From Collinsella sp. UBA6357 (GTDB lineage Bacteria > Actinomycetota > Coriobacteriia > Coriobacteriales > Coriobacteriaceae): a DNA stretch of 44,507 nucleotides. Location of the stretch: contig DJRP01000029.1 of NCBI GenBank assembly GCA_002437815.1, positions 1 to 44,507 of the forward strand, read 5' to 3'. This document shows, in pieces, positions 8,515-16,133 of the stretch. The notes beneath the pieces are model-generated. The model had not been told where the DNA came from. It saw only the letters and a program-made list of their open reading frames with translations, and made no database searches. The position numbers and the translations under genes were made by a program. The first letter of the stretch is position 1. Every line of letters begins with the position of its first letter.

Positions 8515-11346
8515 CTACTCGCCGAGCAGGGCCTTCTCGGGGGTGATGGGCAGGCTGCGCACCTGGTGACCGGTGGCGTGAGCCACGGCCGAGGCAACGG
8601 CGGCAAGCGGCGTGTTGATGACCACCTCGCCGATCGACTTGGCGCCGAACGGGCCGGTGGGCTCGTAGCTCGGCTCGAAGGCCACGCGGATCTGCCCGAT
8701 ATCCAGGCGCGTGGGCACCTTGTAGGTCATGAGGTTGCCCGTGCGCAGGCGGCCGCGCCCGTCGTGGTCCACGATCTCGTAGAGCGCGTGCCCGATGCCC
8801 TGGGCGATACCGCCCTCGGCCTGGACGCGCGCGAGCGCCTCGTTGATGACGGTGCCGCAGTCGACAGCCGCCGCGTAGTCCACGACGGTGACCTTGCCGG
8901 TCGCCTTGTCCACATCGACCTCGGCCACGCCCGCCATGAAGGGCGGGGGCGACACGGGCGAGCAGGCGCTCGCGTGCGCGGTGAGCGCGTCGCCGCCCTC
9001 GATGTTCTTGACGCACAGGTTGGCAAAGTCACGCAGGCCCACAAAGCGCCCCGTCTCGCGCGCCGCGCGATCGTCGGCCAGGCGCACGTACTGGCCGTCG
9101 AAAACCACGTCATCGGCCTCAACGCCCCACATCTCGGCGGCCTTGGCGCAGATCTTGCCCTTGAGCTCGGTCGCGGCGTTCTTGGCGGCCATGCCCGTCA
9201 CATAGGTGCCCGAGCTCGCGTAGGAACCGGCATCGAACGGCGACAGGTCGGTGTCGACGCCGCGCACCACGATCAGCGAGCTCTCCACGCCCAGCTCCTC
9301 GGCCGCGATCTGGGCGAGGATGGTGTCCACGCCCATGCCGTTGTCGGTGGCGCCGGTCGAAAGCGTGATGAAGCCGTCCTCCTCGAGGCGCAGGTCGATG
9401 CCTCCGATGTCGACGTTGGAGATGCCCGAGCCCTGCATGGTGAGCGCGATGCCCAGCGCACGCACGCGGTCGCCCAGGTCGCGCGCGAGCGGCTTGTCAC
9501 GCCAGCCGCTCATGTCCATGACCCGCTCGACGCACCTATCGAGCGCGCAGGCGTTGAGCTTCTCGTTGTAGTACTGCGGCATGGTCTCGCCCTCGCGGAC
9601 GATGTTCTTGAGGCGCAGCTCTGCCGGGTCGAGATGCAGCATGTCGGCCAGCTCGTTGACGGCGCTCTCGACGGCAAACTGCCCCTGCGTGGCGCCGTAG
9701 CCGCGATACGCCCCGCCGCGCTCGGTGTTGGTGTAGACGACGTCCCAGCTAAAGCGGCTCGCCTTGACGTGATTGTAGATGGGCAGCGACTTATGGCCCG
9801 AGAGCCCCACCGTGGTGGTGGCGTGCTCGCCGTAGGCGCCGGCGTTGGAGAGCGTGTGCAGGTCGATGGCCGTGATGGTGCCGTCGTTCATAGCGCCCAT
9901 CTTGACGGTCATCTGCATCTGATGACGCGCGTTACCCGCGGTCGTGTTCTCCTGGCGGGTATAGCAGCAGTAGCTGGGACGGCCCGTCTGCTGGGTCACG
10001 AAGGCGGTGAAGATCTCGTTGCAGCCCGTCTGCTTGGAGCCGAAGCCGCCGCCGATACGCGGCTTGATGACCTGCACCTGCGACTGCGGGATATCGAGCG
10101 CCTGCGCGATCATGCGGCGCACATGGAAGGGCACCTGCGTGGACGAGGTGACCGAGATGCGCCCGAAGGCATCGGTCGTGGCAAACGAGCGGAAGGTCTC
10201 CATGGGCATCGTCTGGGTGGCCTGGCTCGTGTAGGTGCGGGTGAACACGATGTCGCTCTGGGCGAATGCCTCGTCCAGGTCGCCGTAATCGCTCACGCCG
10301 CTGCACACCAGGTTGCGCGCCACGTCGCCGCCCTGCGGGAACATAAAGGTCACGTCGCCCTCGGGATGCACCACGATGTCGTTGTCGAGCGCCTGGGTAA
10401 AGTCGAGCAGGGGCTCGAGCACCTCGTAGTCGACCTTGATGAGCTTGAGGGCGCGCTCGGCGGCCTCATCGGTCTCGGCCGCGACGATCGCGACCTCCTC
10501 GTTTTGGTAGCGCACCATGTCCTCGAGGATCAGACGGTCGTAGGGCGAGGGCTGCGGATAGCTCTGGCCGGCAATGGTAAAGCGACGCTGGGGAACGTCC
10601 TTATAGGTGTAGACGCCCACGACGCCCGGCACCTTGAGGGCACGGCTGGTGTCGATGGAGCGGATCTTGGCGCGTGCATAGGGGCTGCGCTTGAGCTTGA
10701 CGATGAGCGCGCCGGCGGGCACCAGGTCATCGGTATAGACGGGACGCCCCTCGAGCAGCGCCTTCGAGTCCTTCTTGGGCTGCCTGGCCGTAATCTGCTT
10801 GTACGAGACACCGTCGGAGCTCGTGCGGTTGGCAGGCGTCTCGGGCGCCTCGAAGCCCACCGCGACGCCCACCTCGCGCAGATACCGCACGATGGCGCGC
10901 ATCTGGCTCTCGTAGCCCGAGCAGCGGCACAGGTTGCCGGCCAGGTTGCGCGAGAGCTCCTCGCGCGTGGCGACGAGCGACGGGTCGTCCTTGGCGGCGC
11001 GGGCGAGGGCCAGCACGTTCATGATGAGGCCGGGCGAGCAGAAGCCGCACTGCTCGGCGCCCTCGGCCGCCATGGCGCGGGCAAGGCCGGCGGACTCAGT
11101 GCGCAGCCCCTCGAGCGTGGTGACGGCGCGGCCCTCGACGCGCAGGGCGGGCACCGAGCAGCTGAGCACGGGGCGCTCGTCGAGCCACACGGTGCACAGG
11201 CCGCAGTTGGTGGTCTCGCAGCCGCAGCGCACCGACGCGCAGCCCTCGTCACGCAACAAGTCGAACAGCATGGTATCGGGCGCGACCTGGGTCTTGATCT
11301 TGCGCCCGTTCAGGGTAAAGGAGAGGTCGAACATCTTGGCGGCCAT
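8515..11346 (-). CDS. Molybdenum hydroxylase: fused 2Fe-2S and molybdopterin-binding subunit (xanthine dehydrogenase family)
   Basis: A 943-residue fusion. The N-terminal 160 residues are a two-cluster [2Fe-2S] domain: plant-type Cys41, 43, 48, 51 and 63, then Cys100, 103, 140 and 142 (CGFC and CRC). The rest is the xanthine dehydrogenase/aldehyde oxidase molybdopterin domain with GGGFGSKQ, a GAYRGYGATQ segment, and near the C-terminus GPFGAKSIGE with the likely catalytic glutamate. It hydroxylates a purine, aldehyde or N-heterocycle in the cytoplasm; the substrate cannot be read from the sequence. The open frame runs to 11535, but the start at 11346 is chosen because it overlaps the stop of the FAD subunit (TAATG) and begins the ferredoxin fold. 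With the FAD gene it makes a complete electron-transfer chain. Selenium-dependent hydroxylases belong to this family, but no selenocysteine codon or dedicated maturation gene lies next to it. Confidence 0.88.
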   Translation of the reverse strand: MAAKMFDLSFTLNGRKIKTQVAPDTMLFDLLRDEGCASVRCGCETTNCGLCTVWLDERPVLSCSVPALRVEGRAVTTLEGLRTESAGLARAMAAEGAEQCGFCSPGLIMNVLALARAAKDDPSLVATREELSRNLAGNLCRCSGYESQMRAIVRYLREVGVAVGFEAPETPANRTSSDGVSYKQITARQPKKDSKALLEGRPVYTDDLVPAGALIVKLKRSPYARAKIRSIDTSRALKVPGVVGVYTYKDVPQRRFTIAGQSYPQPSPYDRLILEDMVRYQNEEVAIVAAETDEAAERALKLIKVDYEVLEPLLDFTQALDNDIVVHPEGDVTFMFPQGGDVARNLVCSGVSDYGDLDEAFAQSDIVFTRTYTSQATQTMPMETFRSFATTDAFGRISVTSSTQVPFHVRRMIAQALDIPQSQVQVIKPRIGGGFGSKQTGCNEIFTAFVTQQTGRPSYCCYTRQENTTAGNARHQMQMTVKMGAMNDGTITAIDLHTLSNAGAYGEHATTTVGLSGHKSLPIYNHVKASRFSWDVVYTNTERGGAYRGYGATQGQFAVESAVNELADMLHLDPAELRLKNIVREGETMPQYYNEKLNACALDRCVERVMDMSGWRDKPLARDLGDRVRALGIALTMQGSGISNVDIGGIDLRLEEDGFITLSTGATDNGMGVDTILAQIAAEELGVESSLIVVRGVDTDLSPFDAGSYASSGTYVTGMAAKNAATELKGKICAKAAEMWGVEADDVVFDGQYVRLADDRAARETGRFVGLRDFANLCVKNIEGGDALTAHASACSPVSPPPFMAGVAEVDVDKATGKVTVVDYAAAVDCGTVINEALARVQAEGGIAQGIGHALYEIVDHDGRGRLRTGNLMTYKVPTRLDIGQIRVAFEPSYEPTGPFGAKSIGEVVINTPLAAVASAVAHATGHQVRSLPITPEKALLGE

Positions 11347-12248
11347 TAGCGCACCTCCGCGGGGTCGACGCCGGCGACGCGGCGGCAGGAGAATTCGTCC
11401 GTGGCATGTTTGGGGATCCGTACGGCCTCGAGATCGCGGGCGAGCGCGGCCGAAAGCTCGATGCCCGCCGCACGGCGCACGGCCTGGATGGCGAGCGGGG
11501 CGCTGATCTGGCGACGGTATGCGGCAGACCCCCACAGGTTGGAGCCATAGGAGAGCTCGCGCACGCGTTCTGACAGCTCACGCAGCTCGGCCTCAGAGGG
11601 GCATGCGGATACCAGCCCACACTCCTCGCCCACCAAAAGCGCGGCCGGAAGCGGACGCGCGCCCACGGCCACATGCCAGGCACCGTTCCACCACGCGGCG
11701 GTGACATTTAGGCTCGGAAAATCCGTCGCGGCCTTACGCACGGCCTCGTAGCTTGCGCGGTATTCGTGCTTTTTGACCACGATCCGCTCGATGACATCGC
11801 GCACGTAGCCCATGTGGCAGAACTCGGCGAGCGACACGCGACCGGTACCGGTGAGCTCGACGTAGGTGTCGAGCGCGAGCAACGCGCACAGCACGTCCGA
11901 GAAGCCGAAGCGCCCGTAGATGCTGCCGCCCACGGTGGCGGTGTTGCGCAGCTGCACGCCCACGATATCGTGGACGGCGAACTCGAACACGTTGCCCGTC
12001 AGGGCATTGAAGGAGACATGGCGCTCGAGCTCGTGAAGCGTGACCATGGCGCCGATGCGAAACTCGTCATCGGTCTCCTCGATCTGATCGAGCCCACAGC
12101 CCGAAAGATCGATCGCCGTCGCCACGCGCCGACTGCCCAGGCGCATCCAGATGCCGCCGCCGATGATTTTGTTGTTGCGGTTCTTTTGCAGGAGCTCATA
12201 AGCTTCGGCCGCGTTTCCAACACGGACGTAGTTACCGAATGTGAGCAC
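11346..12248 (-). CDS. Molybdenum hydroxylase FAD-binding subunit
   Basis: A 300-residue protein of the CO dehydrogenase/xanthine dehydrogenase medium-subunit family, which carries FAD and passes electrons from the 2Fe-2S clusters to NAD or another acceptor. Seen are the FAD-binding segment KIIGGGIW (about 27-34) and a second glycine-rich segment TVGGSIYGRFGFSD (about 105-118). The C-terminal part matches the CO-dehydrogenase flavoprotein C-terminal domain by position. The start is GTG at 12248 with GGGGAG just upstream at short spacing. Its stop overlaps the start of the large subunit by one base, so the two are translationally coupled. Confidence 0.87.
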   Translation of the reverse strand: MLTFGNYVRVGNAAEAYELLQKNRNNKIIGGGIWMRLGSRRVATAIDLSGCGLDQIEETDDEFRIGAMVTLHELERHVSFNALTGNVFEFAVHDIVGVQLRNTATVGGSIYGRFGFSDVLCALLALDTYVELTGTGRVSLAEFCHMGYVRDVIERIVVKKHEYRASYEAVRKAATDFPSLNVTAAWWNGAWHVAVGARPLPAALLVGEECGLVSACPSEAELRELSERVRELSYGSNLWGSAAYRRQISAPLAIQAVRRAAGIELSAALARDLEAVRIPKHATDEFSCRRVAGVDPAEVR

Positions 12249-12294
12249 GGTCTCCCCTATCTACCATTTTGTGCACAGTACCCCGATGGTAGCA

Positions 12295-12404
12295 AATGGT
12301 CCCAAAGTGCCAGGGGCAAAGGGACCATTTCGCGTAGTCTGCACGCATCAATGGTCCCAAAGTGCCAGGGGCAAAGGGACCATTTTGCGTAGGATGCACG
12401 TATC
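12295..12404. repeat. Tandem 55-bp repeats carrying the TCCCAAAGTGCCAGGGGC hairpin (copies 3 and 4)
   Basis: Two nearly identical units start at 12295 and 12350. Each has a perfect 7-bp inverted repeat (TGGTCCC/GGGACCA) around the same core as the 8.4 kb copies, with an inner TGCC/GGCA stem. The units differ at only a few bases in the GCGTA-to-GCACG tail. They lie between the cupin genes and the hydroxylase operon, so the four copies bracket that operon. No gene is seen in 12249-12412. Confidence 0.8.
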
Positions 12405-12412
12405 GGTGTCGA

Positions 12413-12745
12413 TCAGGCGGGAAGGCCGATCTGGAGCAGCTTGGCGGCGCCCGCGGGTTCTACGGCATGCTCGACCTGGGCGGGAACGCGCAGCACCTCG
12501 CCGGCGTGCAGGCGCATGCGGCGGTCGGCGAAGACGATATCGAGCGAGCCCTCGACGGCCAGATAGAGCATGTCACCCGGATACCGCTCCTCCGAGACGC
12601 TCTCGCCTGCCGAAAAGGCCAAGAGCGTGGCGGAGACGGGATCGGCAAACGCCGTGAGCGACATGGACGAAACCTGGCCCGGGCGTGCCTCGATCAGCGA
12701 GGCGAGCGCGGCCGGCTCGTTGACCGGCAGGTTGCGGAAAGGCAT
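12413..12745 (-). CDS. Small cupin-domain protein
   Basis: A 110-residue single-domain protein with a cupin-like beta-barrel pattern. The segment GESVSEERYPGDMLYLAVEGSLD is followed by a second motif with GEVLRVPAQVEHAVEP near the C-terminus, where PxxxxH fits the second cupin motif. The first motif lacks the usual HxH pair, so metal binding is uncertain. Function is unknown; small cupins can be binding domains, isomerases or sensors. It lies 9 bp after another cupin gene in the same direction and is probably co-transcribed with it. Confidence 0.7.
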   Translation of the reverse strand: MPFRNLPVNEPAALASLIEARPGQVSSMSLTAFADPVSATLLAFSAGESVSEERYPGDMLYLAVEGSLDIVFADRRMRLHAGEVLRVPAQVEHAVEPAGAAKLLQIGLPA

Positions 12746-12754
12746 CGCGACCCC

Positions 12755-13090
12755 CTACTGCGGAAGGATCACGACGAGCAGCATCTTGAACGCGGTGACG
12801 CCGCGCACCGCATGCGGGGCCCCGGCGGGAATGACGATGCTCTGGCCCGCGTGGACCTCGTGCGCCACGCCGTTGATGGTGATCTCGCCGGTGCCCTCGA
12901 GCACGTTGACCATGGCGTCGCCGCCAGCGGCGTGGCTCGACATGCCCTCGTCGGCGTCGATGGCGAACAGCGTGACCTTGGCGGCCGGGGTCTGCGAAAG
13001 CGTAAGGCTGTTGACCTTACCGGCCTCGGCGGCAACGGCGCCCGCCAACTCGAACACGGTCTCTTTCTCGATATTCTTGATGAGCTCCAT
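12755..13090 (-). CDS. Small cupin-domain protein
   Basis: A 111-residue cupin. The first motif contains MSSHAAGGDAMVNVLEGTGE and the second GQSIVIPAGAPHAVRG, with single histidines at expected metal positions. It resembles the small cupins often annotated only as cupin domain-containing proteins. The open frame begins at 13126, but the start at 13090 (MELIKNI) is preferred. It has GGGGGAG upstream, and the longer version would run into the gdhA terminator. It precedes the second cupin gene by 9 bp. The specific ligand is unknown. Confidence 0.75.
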   Translation of the reverse strand: MELIKNIEKETVFELAGAVAAEAGKVNSLTLSQTPAAKVTLFAIDADEGMSSHAAGGDAMVNVLEGTGEITINGVAHEVHAGQSIVIPAGAPHAVRGVTAFKMLLVVILPQ

Positions 13091-13108
13091 GGCTCCCCCA
13101 ATCGTTAC

Positions 13109-13144
13109 AAAAAATGGACTCCCCACCTAACCGGTAGGAAGTCC
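13109..13144 (-). terminator. Intrinsic terminator after gdhA
   Basis: On the minus strand GGACTTCCTACC pairs with GGTGGGGAGTCC through G-U and one weak position, followed by ATTTTTTG. It lies about 60 bp past the gdhA stop codon. Confidence 0.8.
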
Positions 13145-13205
13145 ATTCTAGACCGTACATGGCACCCAAAATCTGCTAGATGTCACGCAATATGTCAGTC
13201 ACCCT

Positions 13206-14561
13206 TTAGCAGACGCCCTGGGCCAGCATAGCATCCGCAACCTTCTCGAAGCCGGCAATGTTGGCGCCCATGACGAAGTTGCCCTCGTGACCGTACTTCT
13301 TGGCGGTGTCGTCCACGTTGTGGAACATGCCGCGCATGAGCTGCTCGAGCTTGCCGTCGACCTCCTCGAAGGTCCAGCTGAGGTGCTCGGCGTTCTGGCT
13401 CATCTCGAGACCGGACACGAGCACGCCGCCGGCGTTGGCAGCCTTGCCGGGCATGAAGGCGACACCGTTCTTCTGGAAGTACTCGGTGGCCTCGATGGTC
13501 GTGGGCATGTTAGCGCCCTCGCCCACCACCTTGCAGCCGTTGGCGACGAGCGCCTGGGCGTCCTCGAGGTGCAGGGTGTTCTCGCGAGCGCAGGGCAGCG
13601 CGATGTCGCAGGGAAGCTGCCACACGCCGCGGCCGTCGCCCTCGTGCCAGGTAGCGTTGGGCTTCTCGTCGACGTACAGGGCGAGCGTGACGCCCTTGTC
13701 GTGGCCGGAGCGCTTCTTGTTATAGATGTGCTCGAGCACGGTGTAGTCGATGCCGTCGGGATCCTCGACCCAGCCGTGGGTGTCGGAGCAGGCGAGCACC
13801 TTGCCGCCGAGCTGGGCGACCTTCTGGACGGCGTAGATGGCCACGTTGCCGGAGCCGTGGACAACGACGTTCTTGCCCTCGAAGGAGTCGCCGTTGGACT
13901 TGAGGTACTCGTCCACGAAGTAGACCAGGCCGTAGCCGGTGGCCTCGGTACGGGCGAGCGAACCACCGAAGGAGAGGCCCTTGCCGGTGAGGACACCGGT
14001 CCACTCGTTGCGGATGCGCTTGTACTGACCGAACATGTAGGCCACCTCGCGGCCGCCGACGCCCAGGTCACCGGCGGGAACATCGGTGTTGGGGCCGATA
14101 TGACGGCAGAGCTCGGTCATGAAGGACTGGCAGAAGTGCATGATCTCGTTGTTGGACTTGCCCTTGGGGTCGAAGTCGGAACCGCCCTTGCCGCCGCCCA
14201 TGGGGAGGGTGGTCAGGCTGTTCTTGAGGATCTGCTCCAGACCCAGGAACTTGAGCATGCCGAGGGTGACCGTGGGGTTGAAGCGCAGGCCGCCCTTGTA
14301 GGGCCCGATGGCGGAGTTGAACTCGACGCGGTAGCCGCGGTTGACCTGTACCTTGCCGGAGTCGTCGACCCACGGCACACGGAACATCACGATGCGCTCG
14401 GGCTCGACGAGGCGCTCGAGGATCGCGGCCTCCTCGTACTCGGGGTGAGCGTCGAGGGCCGGCTGCAGCGTGCCGAGAATCTCGGTCGCGGCCTGCAGGA
14501 ACTCCTTCTGCTCGGGATAACGGGCTTTGAGGTCGTCGAGGACCTTCTGCGTGTAGCTCAT
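13206..14561 (-). CDS. gdhA: NADP-type glutamate dehydrogenase
   Basis: A hexameric-type glutamate dehydrogenase of 451 residues that interconverts 2-oxoglutarate plus ammonium and glutamate. The substrate site PMGGGKGGSDFDPKGKS spans about residues 120-136 and the dinucleotide-binding turn VVHGSGNVA about 231-239. The length and the KGG segment fit the 450-residue bacterial class, usually NADPH-dependent and used for ammonium assimilation; cofactor choice is inferred. ATG at 14561 has a GGAGGAAG ribosome-binding site. It appears monocistronic: a terminator follows and a 242-bp gap precedes it. Confidence 0.96.
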   Translation of the reverse strand: MSYTQKVLDDLKARYPEQKEFLQAATEILGTLQPALDAHPEYEEAAILERLVEPERIVMFRVPWVDDSGKVQVNRGYRVEFNSAIGPYKGGLRFNPTVTLGMLKFLGLEQILKNSLTTLPMGGGKGGSDFDPKGKSNNEIMHFCQSFMTELCRHIGPNTDVPAGDLGVGGREVAYMFGQYKRIRNEWTGVLTGKGLSFGGSLARTEATGYGLVYFVDEYLKSNGDSFEGKNVVVHGSGNVAIYAVQKVAQLGGKVLACSDTHGWVEDPDGIDYTVLEHIYNKKRSGHDKGVTLALYVDEKPNATWHEGDGRGVWQLPCDIALPCARENTLHLEDAQALVANGCKVVGEGANMPTTIEATEYFQKNGVAFMPGKAANAGGVLVSGLEMSQNAEHLSWTFEEVDGKLEQLMRGMFHNVDDTAKKYGHEGNFVMGANIAGFEKVADAMLAQGVC

Positions 14562-14645
14562 GCTTCCTCCAACTGGTCAGGAACCACTCGTGCGCCTGCC
14601 GCCCCATACCGGCAGCAGTGCGTTTCTCGATGTGAGATGGTACTC

Positions 14646-14661
14646 CTTTATTGCGATAAAG
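14646..14661. promoter_or_regulatory. Palindrome upstream of gdhA
   Basis: CTTTATTGCGATAAAG has perfect 6-bp arms around TGCG. It lies about 85 bp before the gdhA start and may be an operator. A CTGCCG/CGGCAG hairpin lies closer to the gene. The rest of the 14562-14803 gap shows no gene and no convincing promoter. Confidence 0.35.
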
Positions 14662-14803
14662 TTTCGACCCGCACACGCCCCGTTTGTTTCGATTTGATGA
14701 CAGCGCAGGTCAAGGCCAGATATACCAGAACGGGCGCACGCAAAGTATTTCGAACCTGTTACAGCGCGGTGCGCGTCAACCCGATCCCTCTTTTACCGGA
14801 GCC

Positions 14804-15205
14804 CTAGATGACGAGCTGATGGTAGTCGGCTGGCTGAACCCGACCCTCGCAGGCACCGCGGAAGGCGGCCAGAGCATCGCCCGAAAACGGCATGGACCAG
14901 GCAAGGCCGCAACCGGCGGTGATGGAACCGGGCAAGGGGACGATACGCCCCGGCACGCCCGCCTCAAGGCACAGCCGCTCGCACTCCATGACATCGAAGG
15001 TGGAGTCGAAGCTCACGATGATCTTGCGCTCGGGCTCCTCGCCGGCTGGTCGCGCGGCGGCTTCGGCCCGATGCGCCTCGCGGTACGCCGCCGCGGCAGC
15101 CTCCTCCTGGGGCGTGTGGCCGCAATGCCCGCAGCCACAGGTACAGGGCTCGTCGTCATAGCAGGTGCAGGCGTCCCCGGTGTCGGGGCAGGTCTTATCG
15201 GTCAT
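14804..15205 (-). CDS. DUF3343 protein with a Cys-rich N-terminus
   Basis: A 133-residue protein. Residues 1-30 are dense in cysteine (CPDTGDACTCYDDEPCTC, then CGCGHCGH), a likely metal or redox site. The C-terminal 75 residues (KIIVSFDSTFDVMECE, then GVPGRIVPLPGSITAGCGLAWS) match the DUF3343 fold, a thiol-carrier-like domain often found near selenium and YedF/SirA genes. The conserved TAGCGLA cysteine is a candidate sulfur or selenium carrier site. The frame is open to 15466, but the start at 15205 is chosen: it has GAGAGGAATCCC upstream and overlaps the mobA stop by 11 bp, implying coupling. Position next to mobA and selABC suggests a role in sulfur, selenium or molybdenum cofactor chemistry; this is inference. 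Confidence 0.8.
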   Translation of the reverse strand: MTDKTCPDTGDACTCYDDEPCTCGCGHCGHTPQEEAAAAAYREAHRAEAAARPAGEEPERKIIVSFDSTFDVMECERLCLEAGVPGRIVPLPGSITAGCGLAWSMPFSGDALAAFRGACEGRVQPADYHQLVI

Positions 15206-15851
15206 GGGATTCCTCTCGTTGGGCGAGGGATTCGGCGATCGCGAACTCCTCACGCGTGTTGACGTTCTCAAAGCACAAGAGCGAGCCTGCCGCCGCAAGG
15301 ATATCGTCTTGGAGCAGATAGCCCGCCCGCACGCCGTCGACCAGAAAACGGATGCGCTGTCGATCGCACTCGAGCAGCTCGCGGGCAACGGACAGGCACG
15401 CATCGCGCCGCCAGACGGCACAAAGGGGCTCCAGACCGCGCTCGGTGCGCGGGACGCAAGCGTCAAGCCCCTGGGCCTCCGTGTGCTCTGCCAGGGCAGC
15501 GATAAGCGACGCGGACACGAACGGCATGTCGCAGGCGACGACGGCGACCGTCGGGTTGCATGCCGCGTCGAGGGAGCTCGCGATGCCGCGCATGGCGCCA
15601 GCGGGACCCTCGATATCGCCGACGACGCGGGGGCGCAGGCCGCAGAAGGTTCGATCCTCGAGATAGGCGAGCTCGTGGGGACGCGATGTGGTCACGATGA
15701 GCTCGGCGGCCACCGGCGCGAGGCGTGCGAGCACGCGCTCGATCAAGGGCTCGCCGGCAAAGCTCATCAAAGCCTTGTCGCGCCCCATGCGCGACGAGCG
15801 GCCGCCCGCCTGGACGACGCAGGAAAGGCCGGTGCGTCTTACGGTCGTCAT
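15195..15851 (-). CDS. mobA: Molybdenum cofactor guanylyltransferase
   Basis: A nucleotidyltransferase of 218 residues that joins GMP to molybdopterin to build the bis-MGD cofactor needed by DMSO-reductase-family enzymes such as the formate dehydrogenase in this window. The N-terminal signature VVQAGGRSSRMGRDKALM (about 12-29) is the MobA G-rich loop with its lysine. The Asp of ACDMPFVS (about 108-115) fits the metal site. An 11-bp overlap with the DUF3343 gene indicates joint expression. It lies downstream of the selC terminator, so it probably has its own promoter in the 15852-15945 gap, where no gene is seen. Confidence 0.92.
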   Translation of the reverse strand: MTTVRRTGLSCVVQAGGRSSRMGRDKALMSFAGEPLIERVLARLAPVAAELIVTTSRPHELAYLEDRTFCGLRPRVVGDIEGPAGAMRGIASSLDAACNPTVAVVACDMPFVSASLIAALAEHTEAQGLDACVPRTERGLEPLCAVWRRDACLSVARELLECDRQRIRFLVDGVRAGYLLQDDILAAAGSLLCFENVNTREEFAIAESLAQREESHDR

Positions 15852-15944
15852 ACGGTCCGATCTCCTTCTGCAGGTGCCAAATCATGCGATCCGATGGCTC
15901 GGATCACGACGTGTAAAGGTTGCGGGGCAGGAAGCCCCATCGGT

Positions 15945-15998
15945 ACAAAAACAGCGCCTTTGCGCCACGCGGCTAAGCCACGTCTTGCAAAAGCGCTG
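15945..15998 (-). terminator. Intrinsic terminator after selC
   Basis: On the minus strand CAGCGCTTTTGC pairs with GCAAAGGCGCTG, with an inner GTGGC/GCCGC stem, and TTTTTG follows. It ends the selA-selB-selC transcript nine bases past the tRNA 3' end. Confidence 0.87.
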
Positions 15999-16006
15999 GT
16001 AGCAGA

Positions 16007-16103
16007 TGGCGGGAACGTATGTGAATCGAACACATCCAAGACGTTTCTCACGCCTCGCAACGGTTTTGAGGACCGCGGAGCCCACCGGAGCCCATCCGTT
16101 CCC
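16007..16103 (-). tRNA. selC: Selenocysteine tRNA (anticodon UCA)
   Basis: A 97-nt tRNA with the hallmarks of bacterial tRNA-Sec. The acceptor is GGGAACGG/ACGTTCCC (eighth pair mismatched) and the T stem has 5 bp. The extended 6-bp D stem is GGGCTC/GGGCTC around CGGT. The anticodon is TCA in loop CCTCAAA. There is a long variable arm (AGGCGT/ACGTCT), a G discriminator and an encoded CCA. It decodes the in-frame UGA of fdhF at 36324-36326. It lies about 30 bp after selB and before a terminator, so it is co-transcribed with selA and selB. Position 33 reads C where U is nearly universal. Confidence 0.93.
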
Positions 16104-16133
16104 AAATGCGGCGGTATTGTACCAAAGCCCGCG

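Noticed and set aside
8407..11349. 980-codon plus-strand frame opposite the molybdenum hydroxylase, and similar long frames opposite hyfB, hyfF, gdhA, mobA/selC and fdhF
   Set aside because: All are antisense to genes with recognised catalytic motifs, and their composition is that expected from reading GC-rich codons backward.
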